63,519 nucleotides of DNA from Burkholderiaceae bacterium (GCA_023954135.1 JAMLIN010000023.1:1-63519), one strand, 5' to 3'. Positions 7,381 through 14,425 are shown, counted from the first letter of the stretch. The notes: generated from the sequence alone by a model not told the origin. Numbers and translations: made by a program.

Positions 7381-7766
7381 CCTTCCCCCTTCCGGAAACG
7401 CTCGAGCTCCCTGCGCTCGTGCTTGGTCGGCCGGCCGTGAGCGATCGCGCGGGCCGGCTCGACGTGAAGGCGGCGCTCGGCCGCAATCCGCTCGCGGCGG
7501 GCCACCGATTCGGCGGTCTCCTCGTAGAGCGCCTGGGCGACCGGCGCCGGTCCGCGCACCGCCGACAGGGCGCGCACGAGGACGCTGCGATCCTGGTCGC
7601 CGGCCCGCAGGCCGATGGTATCGCCGATGCGCACCACGCGCGCCGGCTTGACCCGCTGGCCGTCGATCGTGACCCGGCCGTTCTCGATCGCCGTCTGCGC
7701 CAGCGCGCGAGTCTTGTAGAAGCGCGCCGCCCAGAGCCACTTGTCGATGCGGATCTCGTCGCTCAT
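7377..7766 (-). CDS. hslR: S4-domain RNA-binding protein HslR
   Basis: HslR (Hsp15) binds stalled 50S subunits carrying peptidyl-tRNA and helps recycle them. The 129-residue product opens with IRIDKWLWAARFYKTRALA, the typical S4 domain start. It continues with GRVTIDGQRVKPARVVRIGD and ends in a basic tail GRPTKHERRELERFRKG, as in the family. The chosen ATG at 7766 gives the usual length of about 130 residues; longer upstream readings are not conserved-looking. It is the first gene of a two-gene operon with the SDR gene. Confidence 0.93.
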   Translation of the reverse strand: MSDEIRIDKWLWAARFYKTRALAQTAIENGRVTIDGQRVKPARVVRIGDTIGLRAGDQDRSVLVRALSAVRGPAPVAQALYEETAESVARRERIAAERRLHVEPARAIAHGRPTKHERRELERFRKGEG

Positions 7767-7853
7767 CGCCGGCCCGGCGCTTGGCGCCACGCGGCGCCCA
7801 TCGCGAGGATTCGATTCATACTGATGGCCATCGACACACCCGAGGAGCCTTTC

Positions 7854-8321
7854 GTGAGCACCGTTCCGTACAAGCAGCGCTGGTTCGAGGATTATGAGGC
7901 AGGCGAGGTGATCGAGCTGGCCGAGTACCCGGTCACCGAGGAGGAGATCATCGAGTTCGGGAAGCGCTACGATCCCCAGCCCTTCCATGTCGACCCGGAA
8001 GCGGCGAAGCAATCGGCCTACGGAGGCCTGATCGCGAGCGGCTGGATGACCGGCTCGATCATGATGCGCCTGCTCGCCGACGGTTTCGTCTCGGAGGTCG
8101 CCAGCATGGGATCGCCGGGCCTGGACGAGCTGCGCTGGCTCGCCCCGGTGCGGCCCGGGGACGTCCTGCGCGGCCGGATCAAGGTACTGGAGACCCGTCG
8201 CTCGGCATCGAAGCCCGACCGCGGTCTGGTGCGCCTCGAGCAGGAACTCCTGAACCAGCGCGGCGAGGCCGTCGCCCGCATGGTGGGCTGGAACATCTAC
8301 CGGGCCCGGCCAGCGGCCTGA
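7854..8321 (+). CDS. MaoC family dehydratase
   Basis: The product is a small hot-dog-fold hydratase of about 155 residues. The catalytic hydratase-2 motif is visible as YDPQPFHVDPEAAKQSAYGGLIASGW, in which Asp and His act on enoyl-thioesters. The opening WFEDYEAGEVIEL is typical of stand-alone MaoC proteins. The GTG at 7854 is preferred because GAGGAG ends six bases upstream; an ATG at 7824 would add ten residues with no ribosome site. The acyl substrate is unknown. The gene is convergent with fccB, and the two are separated by a strong inverted repeat. Confidence 0.9.
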   Translation: MSTVPYKQRWFEDYEAGEVIELAEYPVTEEEIIEFGKRYDPQPFHVDPEAAKQSAYGGLIASGWMTGSIMMRLLADGFVSEVASMGSPGLDELRWLAPVRPGDVLRGRIKVLETRRSASKPDRGLVRLEQELLNQRGEAVARMVGWNIYRARPAA

Positions 8322-8328
8322 AAACCCG

Positions 8329-8361
8329 TGGACGATCCGCCGGTGCCTGGCGGATCGTCCA
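8329..8361. terminator. Bidirectional terminator-like hairpin between maoC-like gene and fccB
   Basis: A perfect 13-bp stem, TGGACGATCCGCC (8329-8341) and GGCGGATCGTCCA (8349-8361), encloses a seven-base loop between two convergent genes. Read on the minus strand it is followed within a few bases by GGGTTTTC, so it most likely ends the fccAB transcript. The plus strand has no T-run. Confidence 0.75.
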
Positions 8362-8372
8362 TGTTCCCAAGT

Positions 8373-9632
8373 TCAACCGAGGCTGTCGGCCCAGATGTTG
8401 CGCGCCCAGCTCAGTGCGTACTTGCCTTCGAGCTCGGTATGGGTCTTCGACAGACCCCCTGCCCCCTGGACCGGCACCACGGTCTTCTGCCCGGCATCCC
8501 ATTTGTGTACGCTGGCGACATGCATCGCCGCCGTATGGGAGACGAAGCTGTAGCAGGTGTTGGTGAGGATCGGCGACTCGTTGACCGGTTTGCCGGTGAG
8601 CAGGGCGATCACGGAATCGGCCGCCACCTTGGCATGATTGTTGGCCATGAAGCCGCTCTTGGGCATGCCCGGCGCCGACGCGGTGGCATCGCCGATCACG
8701 TGCACGCCCGAGACCTTGTCGGATTCGAAGGTCCGGTAGTCCACCCCCACCCAGCGATCGTTCACGCTGACGAAGGGCCGCGCGATCGTGCCCGCCTTCT
8801 GCGGCGGAATGATGTTGAACAGGTCGGCCTTGACATCCTCGACCTGCAGTACCGCCACATTGCGGGAAGCGTCGAACTCGACCAGCTCGCTGTTGGGGCG
8901 GTACTCGATGATGCCCTTGTACAGCTCGTTCCACGCGCTCAGGAACAGGCCCTTCTTCGAGGTGATGTCCGGATTGGCGTCGAGGATCAGGACCCTGGAT
9001 CGCGGCTTCGCCTTCCGGAAATAGTCGGCGACCACGCTGGCCCGCTCGTAGGGCCCGGGCGGGCAGCGGTACGGCGCCTTGGGAATGCTGATCGCGAACA
9101 CGCCGCCATCGGGCAGCGCCTCGAGCTGGCGGCGCAGCGCGACGGTCTGCGGGCCGGCCTTCCAGGCGTGCAACGCCTGGCCGTTCGCCTGGGCCGCGGC
9201 GAGCCCCGGTGCCGTATCGAAGTCGATGCCGGGCGCGACGATCAGGCGATCGTAGGGCAGCGCATCGCCGCGGGCGAGACGCACCTGCTTGCGCTCGAGA
9301 TCGATCGCGGTGGCCTCGTCGCGCACCACCTTCACGCCATGGCGGGCCAGCCCCGAGTAGGGCACCGTGATGTCCCCGAGATTCTTCACCCCGCCCAGCA
9401 CGAGATTGCTGATCGGGCAGGAGATGAAAACCTCGTTGCGCTCGACGAGGGTCACCTCGATCCGGGGTTCCCACTGGCGGATGTACTTGGCTGCCGTGGC
9501 GCCACCGTAGCCGCCGCCGATGACGACCACCCGCGCGACCGGCTGGCGGCCGGGCACGCTGGCGCATCCGGTGACCGCAAGCGACGCGCCGGCCAGGCTG
9601 GCGCCGAGAATCAGGCGTCTGTTCCGATTCAT
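8373..9632 (-). CDS. fccB: Flavocytochrome c sulfide dehydrogenase flavoprotein subunit
   Basis: FccB is the FAD subunit of a periplasmic sulfide dehydrogenase that oxidises sulfide and passes electrons to the cytochrome subunit. The 419-residue product carries an export signal with RR and a hydrophobic core ending VTGCAS; it may be Tat-dependent or a lipoprotein. The FAD-binding VVVIGGGYGGATAAKY lies near residues 35-50. The two redox cysteines expected for the family are present, Cys190 in APYRCPPGP and Cys360 in LTNTCYS. HVIGDAT near residue 311 is the second FAD contact. The start overlaps the fccA stop by ATGA. Confidence 0.93.
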   Translation of the reverse strand: MNRNRRLILGASLAGASLAVTGCASVPGRQPVARVVVIGGGYGGATAAKYIRQWEPRIEVTLVERNEVFISCPISNLVLGGVKNLGDITVPYSGLARHGVKVVRDEATAIDLERKQVRLARGDALPYDRLIVAPGIDFDTAPGLAAAQANGQALHAWKAGPQTVALRRQLEALPDGGVFAISIPKAPYRCPPGPYERASVVADYFRKAKPRSRVLILDANPDITSKKGLFLSAWNELYKGIIEYRPNSELVEFDASRNVAVLQVEDVKADLFNIIPPQKAGTIARPFVSVNDRWVGVDYRTFESDKVSGVHVIGDATASAPGMPKSGFMANNHAKVAADSVIALLTGKPVNESPILTNTCYSFVSHTAAMHVASVHKWDAGQKTVVPVQGAGGLSKTHTELEGKYALSWARNIWADSLG

Positions 9633-9952
9633 CGCTTGTCCCCCTGTTTCCCCGTGCCGGAAGCCTGGACGTAGGCCCGCGCGATGCGCCCGAGCTCGTC
9701 ATCGGTATAGCCCTTGGCGTGCTGGTGCATCACCGTGGCGGCAGGACGCTGCCCGTTCCTGAACTCGAGCAGCGTCCGGTGGATCTGCTCGGCGTCCCGC
9801 CCCGTGATCGCCGGAATTCCGTCGCCCGCGGCGCCGTGGCAGGCCGCACAGGTGGCAGCCCAGGCCCGGGCCTGGCGATCGACTTCCTGAGCCGAAGCGG
9901 TGCCCGCCATGCCCGTGAGGGCGACGGCAAGGCATAGGACCTTATTGTTCAT
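9629..9952 (-). CDS. fccA: Flavocytochrome c sulfide dehydrogenase, mono-haem cytochrome subunit
   Basis: This 107-residue c-type cytochrome has a signal peptide (LCLAVALTGMAGTASA) and one haem site, CAACHG. The later methionine in TVMHQHA may be the axial ligand. Di-haem FccA proteins exist, so this is the short, single-haem type that resembles SoxE. It is the first gene of the fccAB operon and overlaps fccB by four bases. Together the pair oxidises sulfide in the periplasm and sends electrons into the c-type cytochrome pool, which here includes the cbb3 oxidase and cytochrome c4. Confidence 0.9.
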   Translation of the reverse strand: MNNKVLCLAVALTGMAGTASAQEVDRQARAWAATCAACHGAAGDGIPAITGRDAEQIHRTLLEFRNGQRPAATVMHQHAKGYTDDELGRIARAYVQASGTGKQGDKR

Positions 9953-10115
9953 CGAAACACTCCGTTACACGGGAACCCCGCCGAGTCGCGGACTCTGCCC
10001 TTGGTCCGCGCTCGCCACAACGAAGAACTTCGACGATGCTGATGCGATTGCCGAATGTCGCGGCCGGCACCGGCCGGATCGCCCCGCGAAGGCGAATCAC
10101 CACGAGGCAACGTCT

Positions 10116-11720
10116 ATGATTGAAGAATCCGGACCGCCCGCCTCGCGTATCGTCGTGCCCACATCTCCCGCCGTCCCTCCCGACGCCTCCACCCTGCTGG
10201 TCGAGGCACTGCGGTCCCGGCTGGAGTCGATCTGCGGGCGGCCGGTGCAACGCATCGAGACTCATATCTCGTGGATCCTGCTCGATGGCGAGCACGCCTG
10301 GAAGATCAAGAAGCCGGTGCAGCTCGGCTTTCTCGACTTCCGCCGCATCGAGGTGCGCCGCCACTGTTGCGAGGAGGAACTGCGGCTGAACCGGCGGCTC
10401 GCGCCATCGATCTACCTGGACGTGGTGCCGGTGCGCGGCAGCATCGCCTCGCCGCGGCTGGGCGCCGATGACGACGACGGGGGCGATCCCATCGAGTACG
10501 TCCTGCGCATGAAGCAGTTCCCAGCCGGATCGCTGCTCTCCGAAAGGCTGGCGGCGGGCCGGCTCGAACCGGAGGCGATCGACCGGCTGGCCGCGCGCCT
10601 GGCCGCCTTCCAGGCTGCGGCGCCCGCGGCCGCCGCGGACTCGGACTTCGGCAGCGCCGCGCTCGTGCGCGCCACCACCCTCGACGTGCTGGCGGGCATC
10701 GAATCCCAGCCGCAGGCGCCGCGCGCCGACGGGCTGCGGGCATGGTGCGAAACCAGTGCAGCGGCGCTGACACCCTGCTTCGAGGCGCGCAGGGTCGGCG
10801 GCCGGGTACGCGAAGGCCACGGCGACCTGCATCTGTCGAACCTGGTGGTGCTCGAGGACGACGTGACCGCCTTCGACTGCATCGAGTTCGATCCGGGCCT
10901 GCGCTGGATCGACGTGCAGTGCGACATCGCGTTCATCACCATGGACCTGAAGGCGCACGGCCGGCGCGATCTCGCGTACCGCTTCCTCGATCGCTGGCTC
11001 GAGGCCAGCGGCGACCATGCCGGGCTGGCGATGCTGCGCTACTACGAGGTGCATCGAGCGCTGGTGCGCGCGCTCGTCGCGGGTATCCGCGAAGCCCAGG
11101 GCGACAGTCCCGGCGCGACCGGGGCTCCGGACTATCTCGGCCTGGCGCAGACCCTGGCGAAGGAGGCCGACCCGCGCCTGCTCATCACCCATGGGCTGTC
11201 CGGATCCGGCAAGAGCTTCGTCTCGGCGGGATTGCTGGAGCAGGCCGGCGCGATCCGCCTGCGCTCCGATGTCGAGCGCAAGCGCCTCTTCGGGCTCGGC
11301 GCGCTCGAATCCTCCTCGTCGAGAACAGGCGAGGTCTACGGACCCGAGGCGACCCGCCGCACCTACACCAGCCTGCGCGAGACGGCACATGCGGTGCTGC
11401 GCGCGGGCTACCCGGTGATCGTCGATGCCGCTTTCCTGCGGGCGCAGGAGCGCGACGACTTCCGGGCGCTGGCGCAGGAGCTGCGAGTGCCGTTCACGAT
11501 CCTGCACTGCCGCGCCGATCCCGGCCTGCTGCGCCGACGGGTACGCGAGCGCAGTCTTCGCCGCGACGATGCATCGGAAGCCGACACCGCCGTCCTCGAG
11601 GGACAGCTAGCCAGCCACGAGGCGCTTCGCGAGAGCGAGCGGACACTCACGATCGAGGTCGATACCGCGAATCCGCCGGACATGGCGGCGATCGCGAGGC
11701 GATGGCTGGCGGAAGGCTGA
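10116..11720 (+). CDS. Fused APH-like phosphotransferase and P-loop ATP-binding protein
   Basis: This 534-residue protein joins two domains. Residues about 60-330 resemble the aminoglycoside phosphotransferase fold, with the catalytic loop GHGDLHLSN near residue 235 and a metal-binding FDCIEFDP shortly after. Residues about 355-534 form a small P-loop kinase with GLSGSGKSFV near residue 360, and DAAFLRAQER and LHCRADPG downstream. The family is widespread, usually annotated as a bifunctional aminoglycoside phosphotransferase/ATP-binding protein, but its substrate is unknown and antibiotic resistance should not be assumed. The ATG has GAGG nine bases upstream. It is divergent from fccAB, with a 163-bp gap for promoters. 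Confidence 0.88.
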   Translation: MIEESGPPASRIVVPTSPAVPPDASTLLVEALRSRLESICGRPVQRIETHISWILLDGEHAWKIKKPVQLGFLDFRRIEVRRHCCEEELRLNRRLAPSIYLDVVPVRGSIASPRLGADDDDGGDPIEYVLRMKQFPAGSLLSERLAAGRLEPEAIDRLAARLAAFQAAAPAAAADSDFGSAALVRATTLDVLAGIESQPQAPRADGLRAWCETSAAALTPCFEARRVGGRVREGHGDLHLSNLVVLEDDVTAFDCIEFDPGLRWIDVQCDIAFITMDLKAHGRRDLAYRFLDRWLEASGDHAGLAMLRYYEVHRALVRALVAGIREAQGDSPGATGAPDYLGLAQTLAKEADPRLLITHGLSGSGKSFVSAGLLEQAGAIRLRSDVERKRLFGLGALESSSSRTGEVYGPEATRRTYTSLRETAHAVLRAGYPVIVDAAFLRAQERDDFRALAQELRVPFTILHCRADPGLLRRRVRERSLRRDDASEADTAVLEGQLASHEALRESERTLTIEVDTANPPDMAAIARRWLAEG

Positions 11721-11826
11721 AGGTCCGGTCGAAGCCGCCACCCGCCATACGGCCGAAGCCTAGGTCGAATGATGTATTGTGTTTTTCAATACAACGCCCC
11801 ATGATATCCGGCGAAGGAGGTTCGCC

Positions 11827-12126
11827 ATGGCCACTGTCGCCGACCGCAAGGAGTACCCGATCTCGATGCGCCTGCCCGAGGCCGATGTCGCGATGATCGA
11901 CCGCGCCGCCAGCCTGCGTGGCCGTTCCCGAACCGACTTCGTGCGCGAAGCCGCCGTGCGCGCGGCGGAGGAAGTGGTGATGGAGCACGGGCTGGTCCGC
12001 ATGAGCCCCGAAGGTTTCACAGCCTTCATGGAGGCGGTCTCCGCACCCGCCGCCCCGGTGCCCGAGATGGTGGAGCTTGCCCGGCGACCCGCACCCTGGG
12101 AGGCCGACGAGACCTCGCAGCGGTAG
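11827..12126 (+). CDS. tacA: DUF1778/TacA-type antitoxin
   Basis: The 99-residue product has the ribbon-helix-helix start KEYPISMRLPEADVAMIDRAA and the DUF1778 continuation RGRSRTDFVREAAVRAAEE. TacA proteins neutralise a GNAT toxin and repress their own operon. The start is well supported by GGAGG eight bases upstream. The toxin gene follows on the same strand, but the junction between them contains a 105-bp repeat element. The C-terminal half, which should wrap the toxin, appears complete. Confidence 0.9.
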   Translation: MATVADRKEYPISMRLPEADVAMIDRAASLRGRSRTDFVREAAVRAAEEVVMEHGLVRMSPEGFTAFMEAVSAPAAPVPEMVELARRPAPWEADETSQR

Positions 12127-12140
12127 TCCATGGCCCTTGC

Positions 12141-12245
12141 ATACGGTCTCGCATTCGACCGCAGGGCAAGGCGGGGCGCCGAAGACAGTGCCTGAGCACG
12201 ACAAGGCGCCCCAACGCGGTCATGCGGTCGAAGGCGAAACCGTAT
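12141..12245 (+). repeat. 105-bp element B, copy 1, at the tacA-tacT junction
   Basis: The ends are approximately 23-bp inverted repeats with two mismatches: 12141-12163 (ending TTCGACCGCA) and 12223-12245 (beginning TGCGGTCGAA). An inner GGGGCGCC/GGCGCCCC pair extends the hairpin. A second copy of the same 105-bp length lies at 50730-50834 in the opposite orientation and is similar along its length. This size and structure fit a MITE or REP-like element with no coding capacity of its own. Confidence 0.82.
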
Positions 12246-12775
12246 CGGCCCCGGAGCCGCTGAACGAGGCCCATGGCCTTTCCGACTTCTCCTGCGGCAA
12301 TCCGGTGCTCGATCGCTGGTTGAAGGCTCGTGCACTGTCCAACCAGCAGAAGGGCTTCACCGTCGTCATAGTGGTGCACGAGGCGGGCCGCGTGGTCGGC
12401 TACTACGGACTGGCGCCGACAGCCGTGGTGCCCTCCGTCATGCCACGGTCGATCCGCACCGGCCAGCCCCCCGATCCGGTGCCCTGCCTGCTGCTCGGTC
12501 AGCTCGCGACCGATACCGCCTGGGCCGGTCGCGGAATCGGCACCGGCCTCGTCAGGCACGCGCTGGAGCGCAGCGTGCAGGCGGCCGGACTGATCGGCGG
12601 CAGGGCGCTGGTGGTCAACGCTGTCGACGAGGCGGCCGCCCTGTTCTGGCAGCGCCGCGGCTTCCTGCCTTCCCGCGATGATCCGCTCGTGCTGTTCCGA
12701 TCGATCGCCATCATCGCGGCGTCGCTTGCCGAGGCCAGGAAGCAGGGGGCCACCTCATCATCAGCCCAGCGGTAG
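12188..12775 (+). CDS. tacT: GNAT acetyltransferase toxin, TacT type
   Basis: TacT toxins acetylate the amino group of charged tRNAs and stop translation. The conserved part starts SAPEPLNEAHGLSDFSCG and runs through the GNAT acetyl-CoA loop (AWAGRGIGTGLVRHA) to NAVDEAAALFWQRRGF and the typical C-terminal strand. There is no ATG start. The first available initiation codon is GTG at 12188, which lies inside repeat element B, so about 18 N-terminal residues are repeat-encoded. The original start was probably lost to the insertion. The last 27 residues (SIAIIAASLAEARKQG onward) also look divergent. The protein may still work if the GTG is used. Confidence 0.78.
   Translation: MPEHDKAPQRGHAVEGETVSAPEPLNEAHGLSDFSCGNPVLDRWLKARALSNQQKGFTVVIVVHEAGRVVGYYGLAPTAVVPSVMPRSIRTGQPPDPVPCLLLGQLATDTAWAGRGIGTGLVRHALERSVQAAGLIGGRALVVNAVDEAAALFWQRRGFLPSRDDPLVLFRSIAIIAASLAEARKQGATSSSAQR
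12584..12723 (+). repeat. 140-bp direct repeat, copy 1 (inside tacT)
   Basis: This 3' part of tacT recurs at 13552-13691 with about five mismatches and an offset of exactly 968 bp. The repeat starts at GCCGGACTGATCGGCGG and ends at GCGGCGTC. Between the two copies lies a complete second toxin-antitoxin pair with its own promoter. Confidence 0.93.
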
Positions 12776-12805
12776 CGCAGCATCCGGCAGGCGCCGCGAC
12801 TGAAA

Positions 12806-12825
12806 ATACGCAAAATGCGTATATT
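12806..12825 (+). promoter_or_regulatory. Operator and -10 element for the Phd/PemK-like operon
   Basis: A perfect palindrome, ATACGCA-AAA-TGCGTAT (12806-12822), overlaps a TATATT -10 hexamer (12820-12825), 35 bp before the antitoxin start. Self-regulated toxin-antitoxin operons usually have such an operator over the promoter. A clear -35 was not seen. Confidence 0.65.
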
Positions 12826-12859
12826 ACGTACAAGCAAGCTTGAACAACGGAGGATCCCG

Positions 12860-13117
12860 ATGGAAAAAGTAACCGCTGCGGAATTGCAGCGACAGTTCGG
12901 GCGTCTGCGTAGCCTGGCACAGCGCAAGCCGGTCATGGTCACGAGCCACGGCCGCGATGACGTGGTGCTTCTCTCGGCGCATGAATACGCCCGCCTCAAG
13001 AGCTTCGAGCAGGTCGCCATGCACGTCTCGGAGCTGCCCGAGGATGTGGTCGCCGAGCTGGGCTCGGTCGCCATTCCGGCCGAAGCCGAGCAGTTCAACG
13101 ACGAACTCCAGCCCTGA
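12860..13117 (+). CDS. Phd/YefM-type antitoxin
   Basis: The 85-residue product begins MEKVTAAELQRQFGRL and contains RKPVMVTSHGRDDVVLLSAHEYARL, the N-terminal DNA-binding region of Phd/YefM antitoxins. The acidic C-terminal tail (ELPEDVVAELGSVAIPAEAE) is the expected toxin-binding part. GGAGGA lies five bases before the ATG. It is encoded three bases before the PemK-like toxin and should bind the palindrome over its promoter. The pairing of a Phd-type antitoxin with a PemK-like toxin is a mixed combination. Confidence 0.87.
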   Translation: MEKVTAAELQRQFGRLRSLAQRKPVMVTSHGRDDVVLLSAHEYARLKSFEQVAMHVSELPEDVVAELGSVAIPAEAEQFNDELQP

Positions 13118-13120
13118 GGG

Positions 13121-13561
13121 ATGGCCGCGAGCGCGCCCCCGGAGGTCGGCCAGGTCATCCGTCACGCCTATCTCTGGCATAGCGAGGCGCGGCGCGGCCA
13201 GGAAGAAGGGCTGAAAGATCGCCCGTGCGTTGTCGTTCACCGCCGGCTGAACGCGGAGAAGCTGACCGAGGTGTTCATCTGCCCGATCACGCACAGCCCA
13301 CCCCAGGATCCCGAGCGTGCGATCGAGCTGCCAGGCCGCACGAAGGCGCGTCTCAAGCTCGACGCCGAGCGTCAATGGATCATCACCACCGAGATCAACC
13401 GCTTCATCTGGCCCGGCCCGGACATCCGCCGTGCGCCTGATGGAAGCTTCTCCTATGGCCTGCTTCCAGGCGGCCTGGCCAGAGCAACCGCGGAGCAGGT
13501 GCAGAAGAATGCACGCGACCGTTCCATCGCGATGGTGGAGCGCCCCGCCAAGCCGGACTGA
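13121..13561 (+). CDS. PemK-like toxin
   Basis: The 146-residue product resembles the PemK/MazF-like growth inhibitors seen in proteobacterial chromosomes: GQVIRHAYLWHSEARRGQEEG, KDRPCVVVH, FICPITHSPP, WIITTEINRFIWPGPDIR and YGLLPGGLA. Such toxins cut mRNA. It starts three bases after the antitoxin stop with GAGGG upstream. The last two codons and the TGA stop are supplied by the duplicated tacT segment that begins at 13552, so the natural C-terminus may have been slightly changed by the rearrangement. Confidence 0.8.
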   Translation: MAASAPPEVGQVIRHAYLWHSEARRGQEEGLKDRPCVVVHRRLNAEKLTEVFICPITHSPPQDPERAIELPGRTKARLKLDAERQWIITTEINRFIWPGPDIRRAPDGSFSYGLLPGGLARATAEQVQKNARDRSIAMVERPAKPD

Positions 13562-13691
13562 TCGGCGGCAGGGCGCTGGTGGTCAACGCCGTCGACGAGG
13601 CGGCCGCCCTGTTCTGGCAGCGCCGCGGCTTCCTGCCTTCCCGCGATGATCCGCTCGTGCTCTTCCGATCGATCGCCGCGATCGCGGCGTC
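13552..13691 (+). pseudogene. Duplicated 3' fragment of tacT
   Basis: This is the second copy of the 140-bp direct repeat. It encodes NAVDEAAALFWQRRGFLPSRDDPLVLFRS-like residues split over the end of the PemK-like gene and beyond, but has no start or N-terminal GNAT domain. It runs on into sequence unlike tacT after 13691. It is best read as a scar from insertion or recombination around the second toxin-antitoxin cassette. Confidence 0.88.
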
Positions 13692-13704
13692 AGCGTCACT
13701 TTCC

Positions 13705-14007
13705 TCACTCGAACGGATGCACCTCGATGTCGGCATCGGGGAACGACGCCACCAGCTTCAGCTCGCCGCCAAGCGCCCTGATGTAATCCCGCAAGGTGCT
13801 GAGATACATGTCGTCGCGGCGCTCCAGCTTCGAGACAGCCGCCTGCTCCACGCTCATGGCCCTGGCGACTTCGACCTGCGTCATCTTCCTGGACTTGCGA
13901 AGCTCCTGCAGTTGCATTTCCAGGAGCATGGCCTCGGCTCGAGCGGCAGCGCGAGCCTGAGCCTCCGGTGACATCCCGGCGCGCAATTCGCTGAACTTTC
14001 TAGCCAT
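13705..14007 (-). CDS. XRE-family antitoxin, HigA-like
   Basis: This 100-residue protein has a helix-turn-helix at about residues 35-75: LRKSRKMTQVEVARAMSVEQAAVSKLERR, then DMYLSTLRDYIRALGGELKLVASFPD. This is the standard layout of XRE antitoxins paired with Gp49/HigB-like toxins. It starts inside the last codons of the upstream toxin remnant (ATG eight bases before its stop ends), so the two were one operon. A palindrome upstream of the toxin start is its likely operator. The protein looks intact even though its toxin does not. Confidence 0.9.
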   Translation of the reverse strand: MARKFSELRAGMSPEAQARAAARAEAMLLEMQLQELRKSRKMTQVEVARAMSVEQAAVSKLERRDDMYLSTLRDYIRALGGELKLVASFPDADIEVHPFE

Positions 14008-14173
14008 CGATCTGTCCTTCGTCTCTCAAAGTCTCGATGCGAAACCCGAGATTCGGTCCTTTCTCTTCGAGAAGCCGAACCGATGAGTCGATGGACTCCT
14101 GTTCGGCTTCGGTCAGATCGGCCCACCATTCACCCAGCTCGTCGGTGTACTCGACATCCCATGTACCGGGCAT
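14000..14173 (-). pseudogene. HigB/Gp49-like toxin with internal in-frame deletion
   Basis: Read from ATG at 14173 the frame gives 57 residues: an N-terminus MPGTWDVEYTDELGEWW with ESIDSSVRLLEEKGPNLGF, then directly RIETLRDEGQIDG and a stop. HigB/Gp49-like toxins of this type are usually about 110-120 residues, with a core containing GSR, MKELR, P-R-fyafDP and GGDK motifs between these two ends. All of that core, some 60 residues, is absent while the reading frame is kept. The product is therefore unlikely to be a ribonuclease, but translation through it still couples to the antitoxin start. Confidence 0.78.
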
Positions 14174-14182
14174 TATTCCCTT

Positions 14183-14207
14183 TATGCACTATTCCATCAA
14201 GTGCATA
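14183..14207. promoter_or_regulatory. Operator-like palindrome upstream of the HigBA-like pair
   Basis: Perfect 8-bp arms TATGCACT (14183-14190) and AGTGCATA (14200-14207) flank a nine-base spacer, ten bases before the toxin-remnant start. The area is AT-rich compared with its surroundings. It is the likely binding site of the XRE antitoxin. Confidence 0.65.
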
Positions 14208-14425
14208 TTTCGACGTTACAGGAGAGTTGCCGGAGGGCAGGCAGATGTCGACCCCGCGCTTTCCGCCGGATGCCTGCGCCTGCTCCAGGCGTCAGAGTGT
14301 CATCCCTTGCAATGGGACGTCCACTTCGCATTCGGCCTAAGCCGATCGACTGCAATCCACAGCCCGGAACCCCGCCGACGAACGCAGTCCGGCAAACGAC
14401 GAACCATGAGCACAGCTCCCCGAGG
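14208..14425. other. Intergenic stretch without a recognisable gene
   Basis: Between the HigBA-like operator and the lipoprotein stop there is about 220 bp with no family-like coding sequence on either strand and no clear terminator. It may be decayed DNA at the edge of the toxin-antitoxin island. Confidence 0.5.

Noticed and set aside
10116-11720. Aminoglycoside resistance gene
   Set aside because: The APH-like fold is shared by many kinases; the fused P-loop domain marks a housekeeping-type family with no shown drug activity.
12824-13375. Minus-strand frames across the Phd/PemK-like operon
   Set aside because: The plus strand has the antitoxin and toxin with good ribosome sites, an operator and tight spacing; the minus strand has none.
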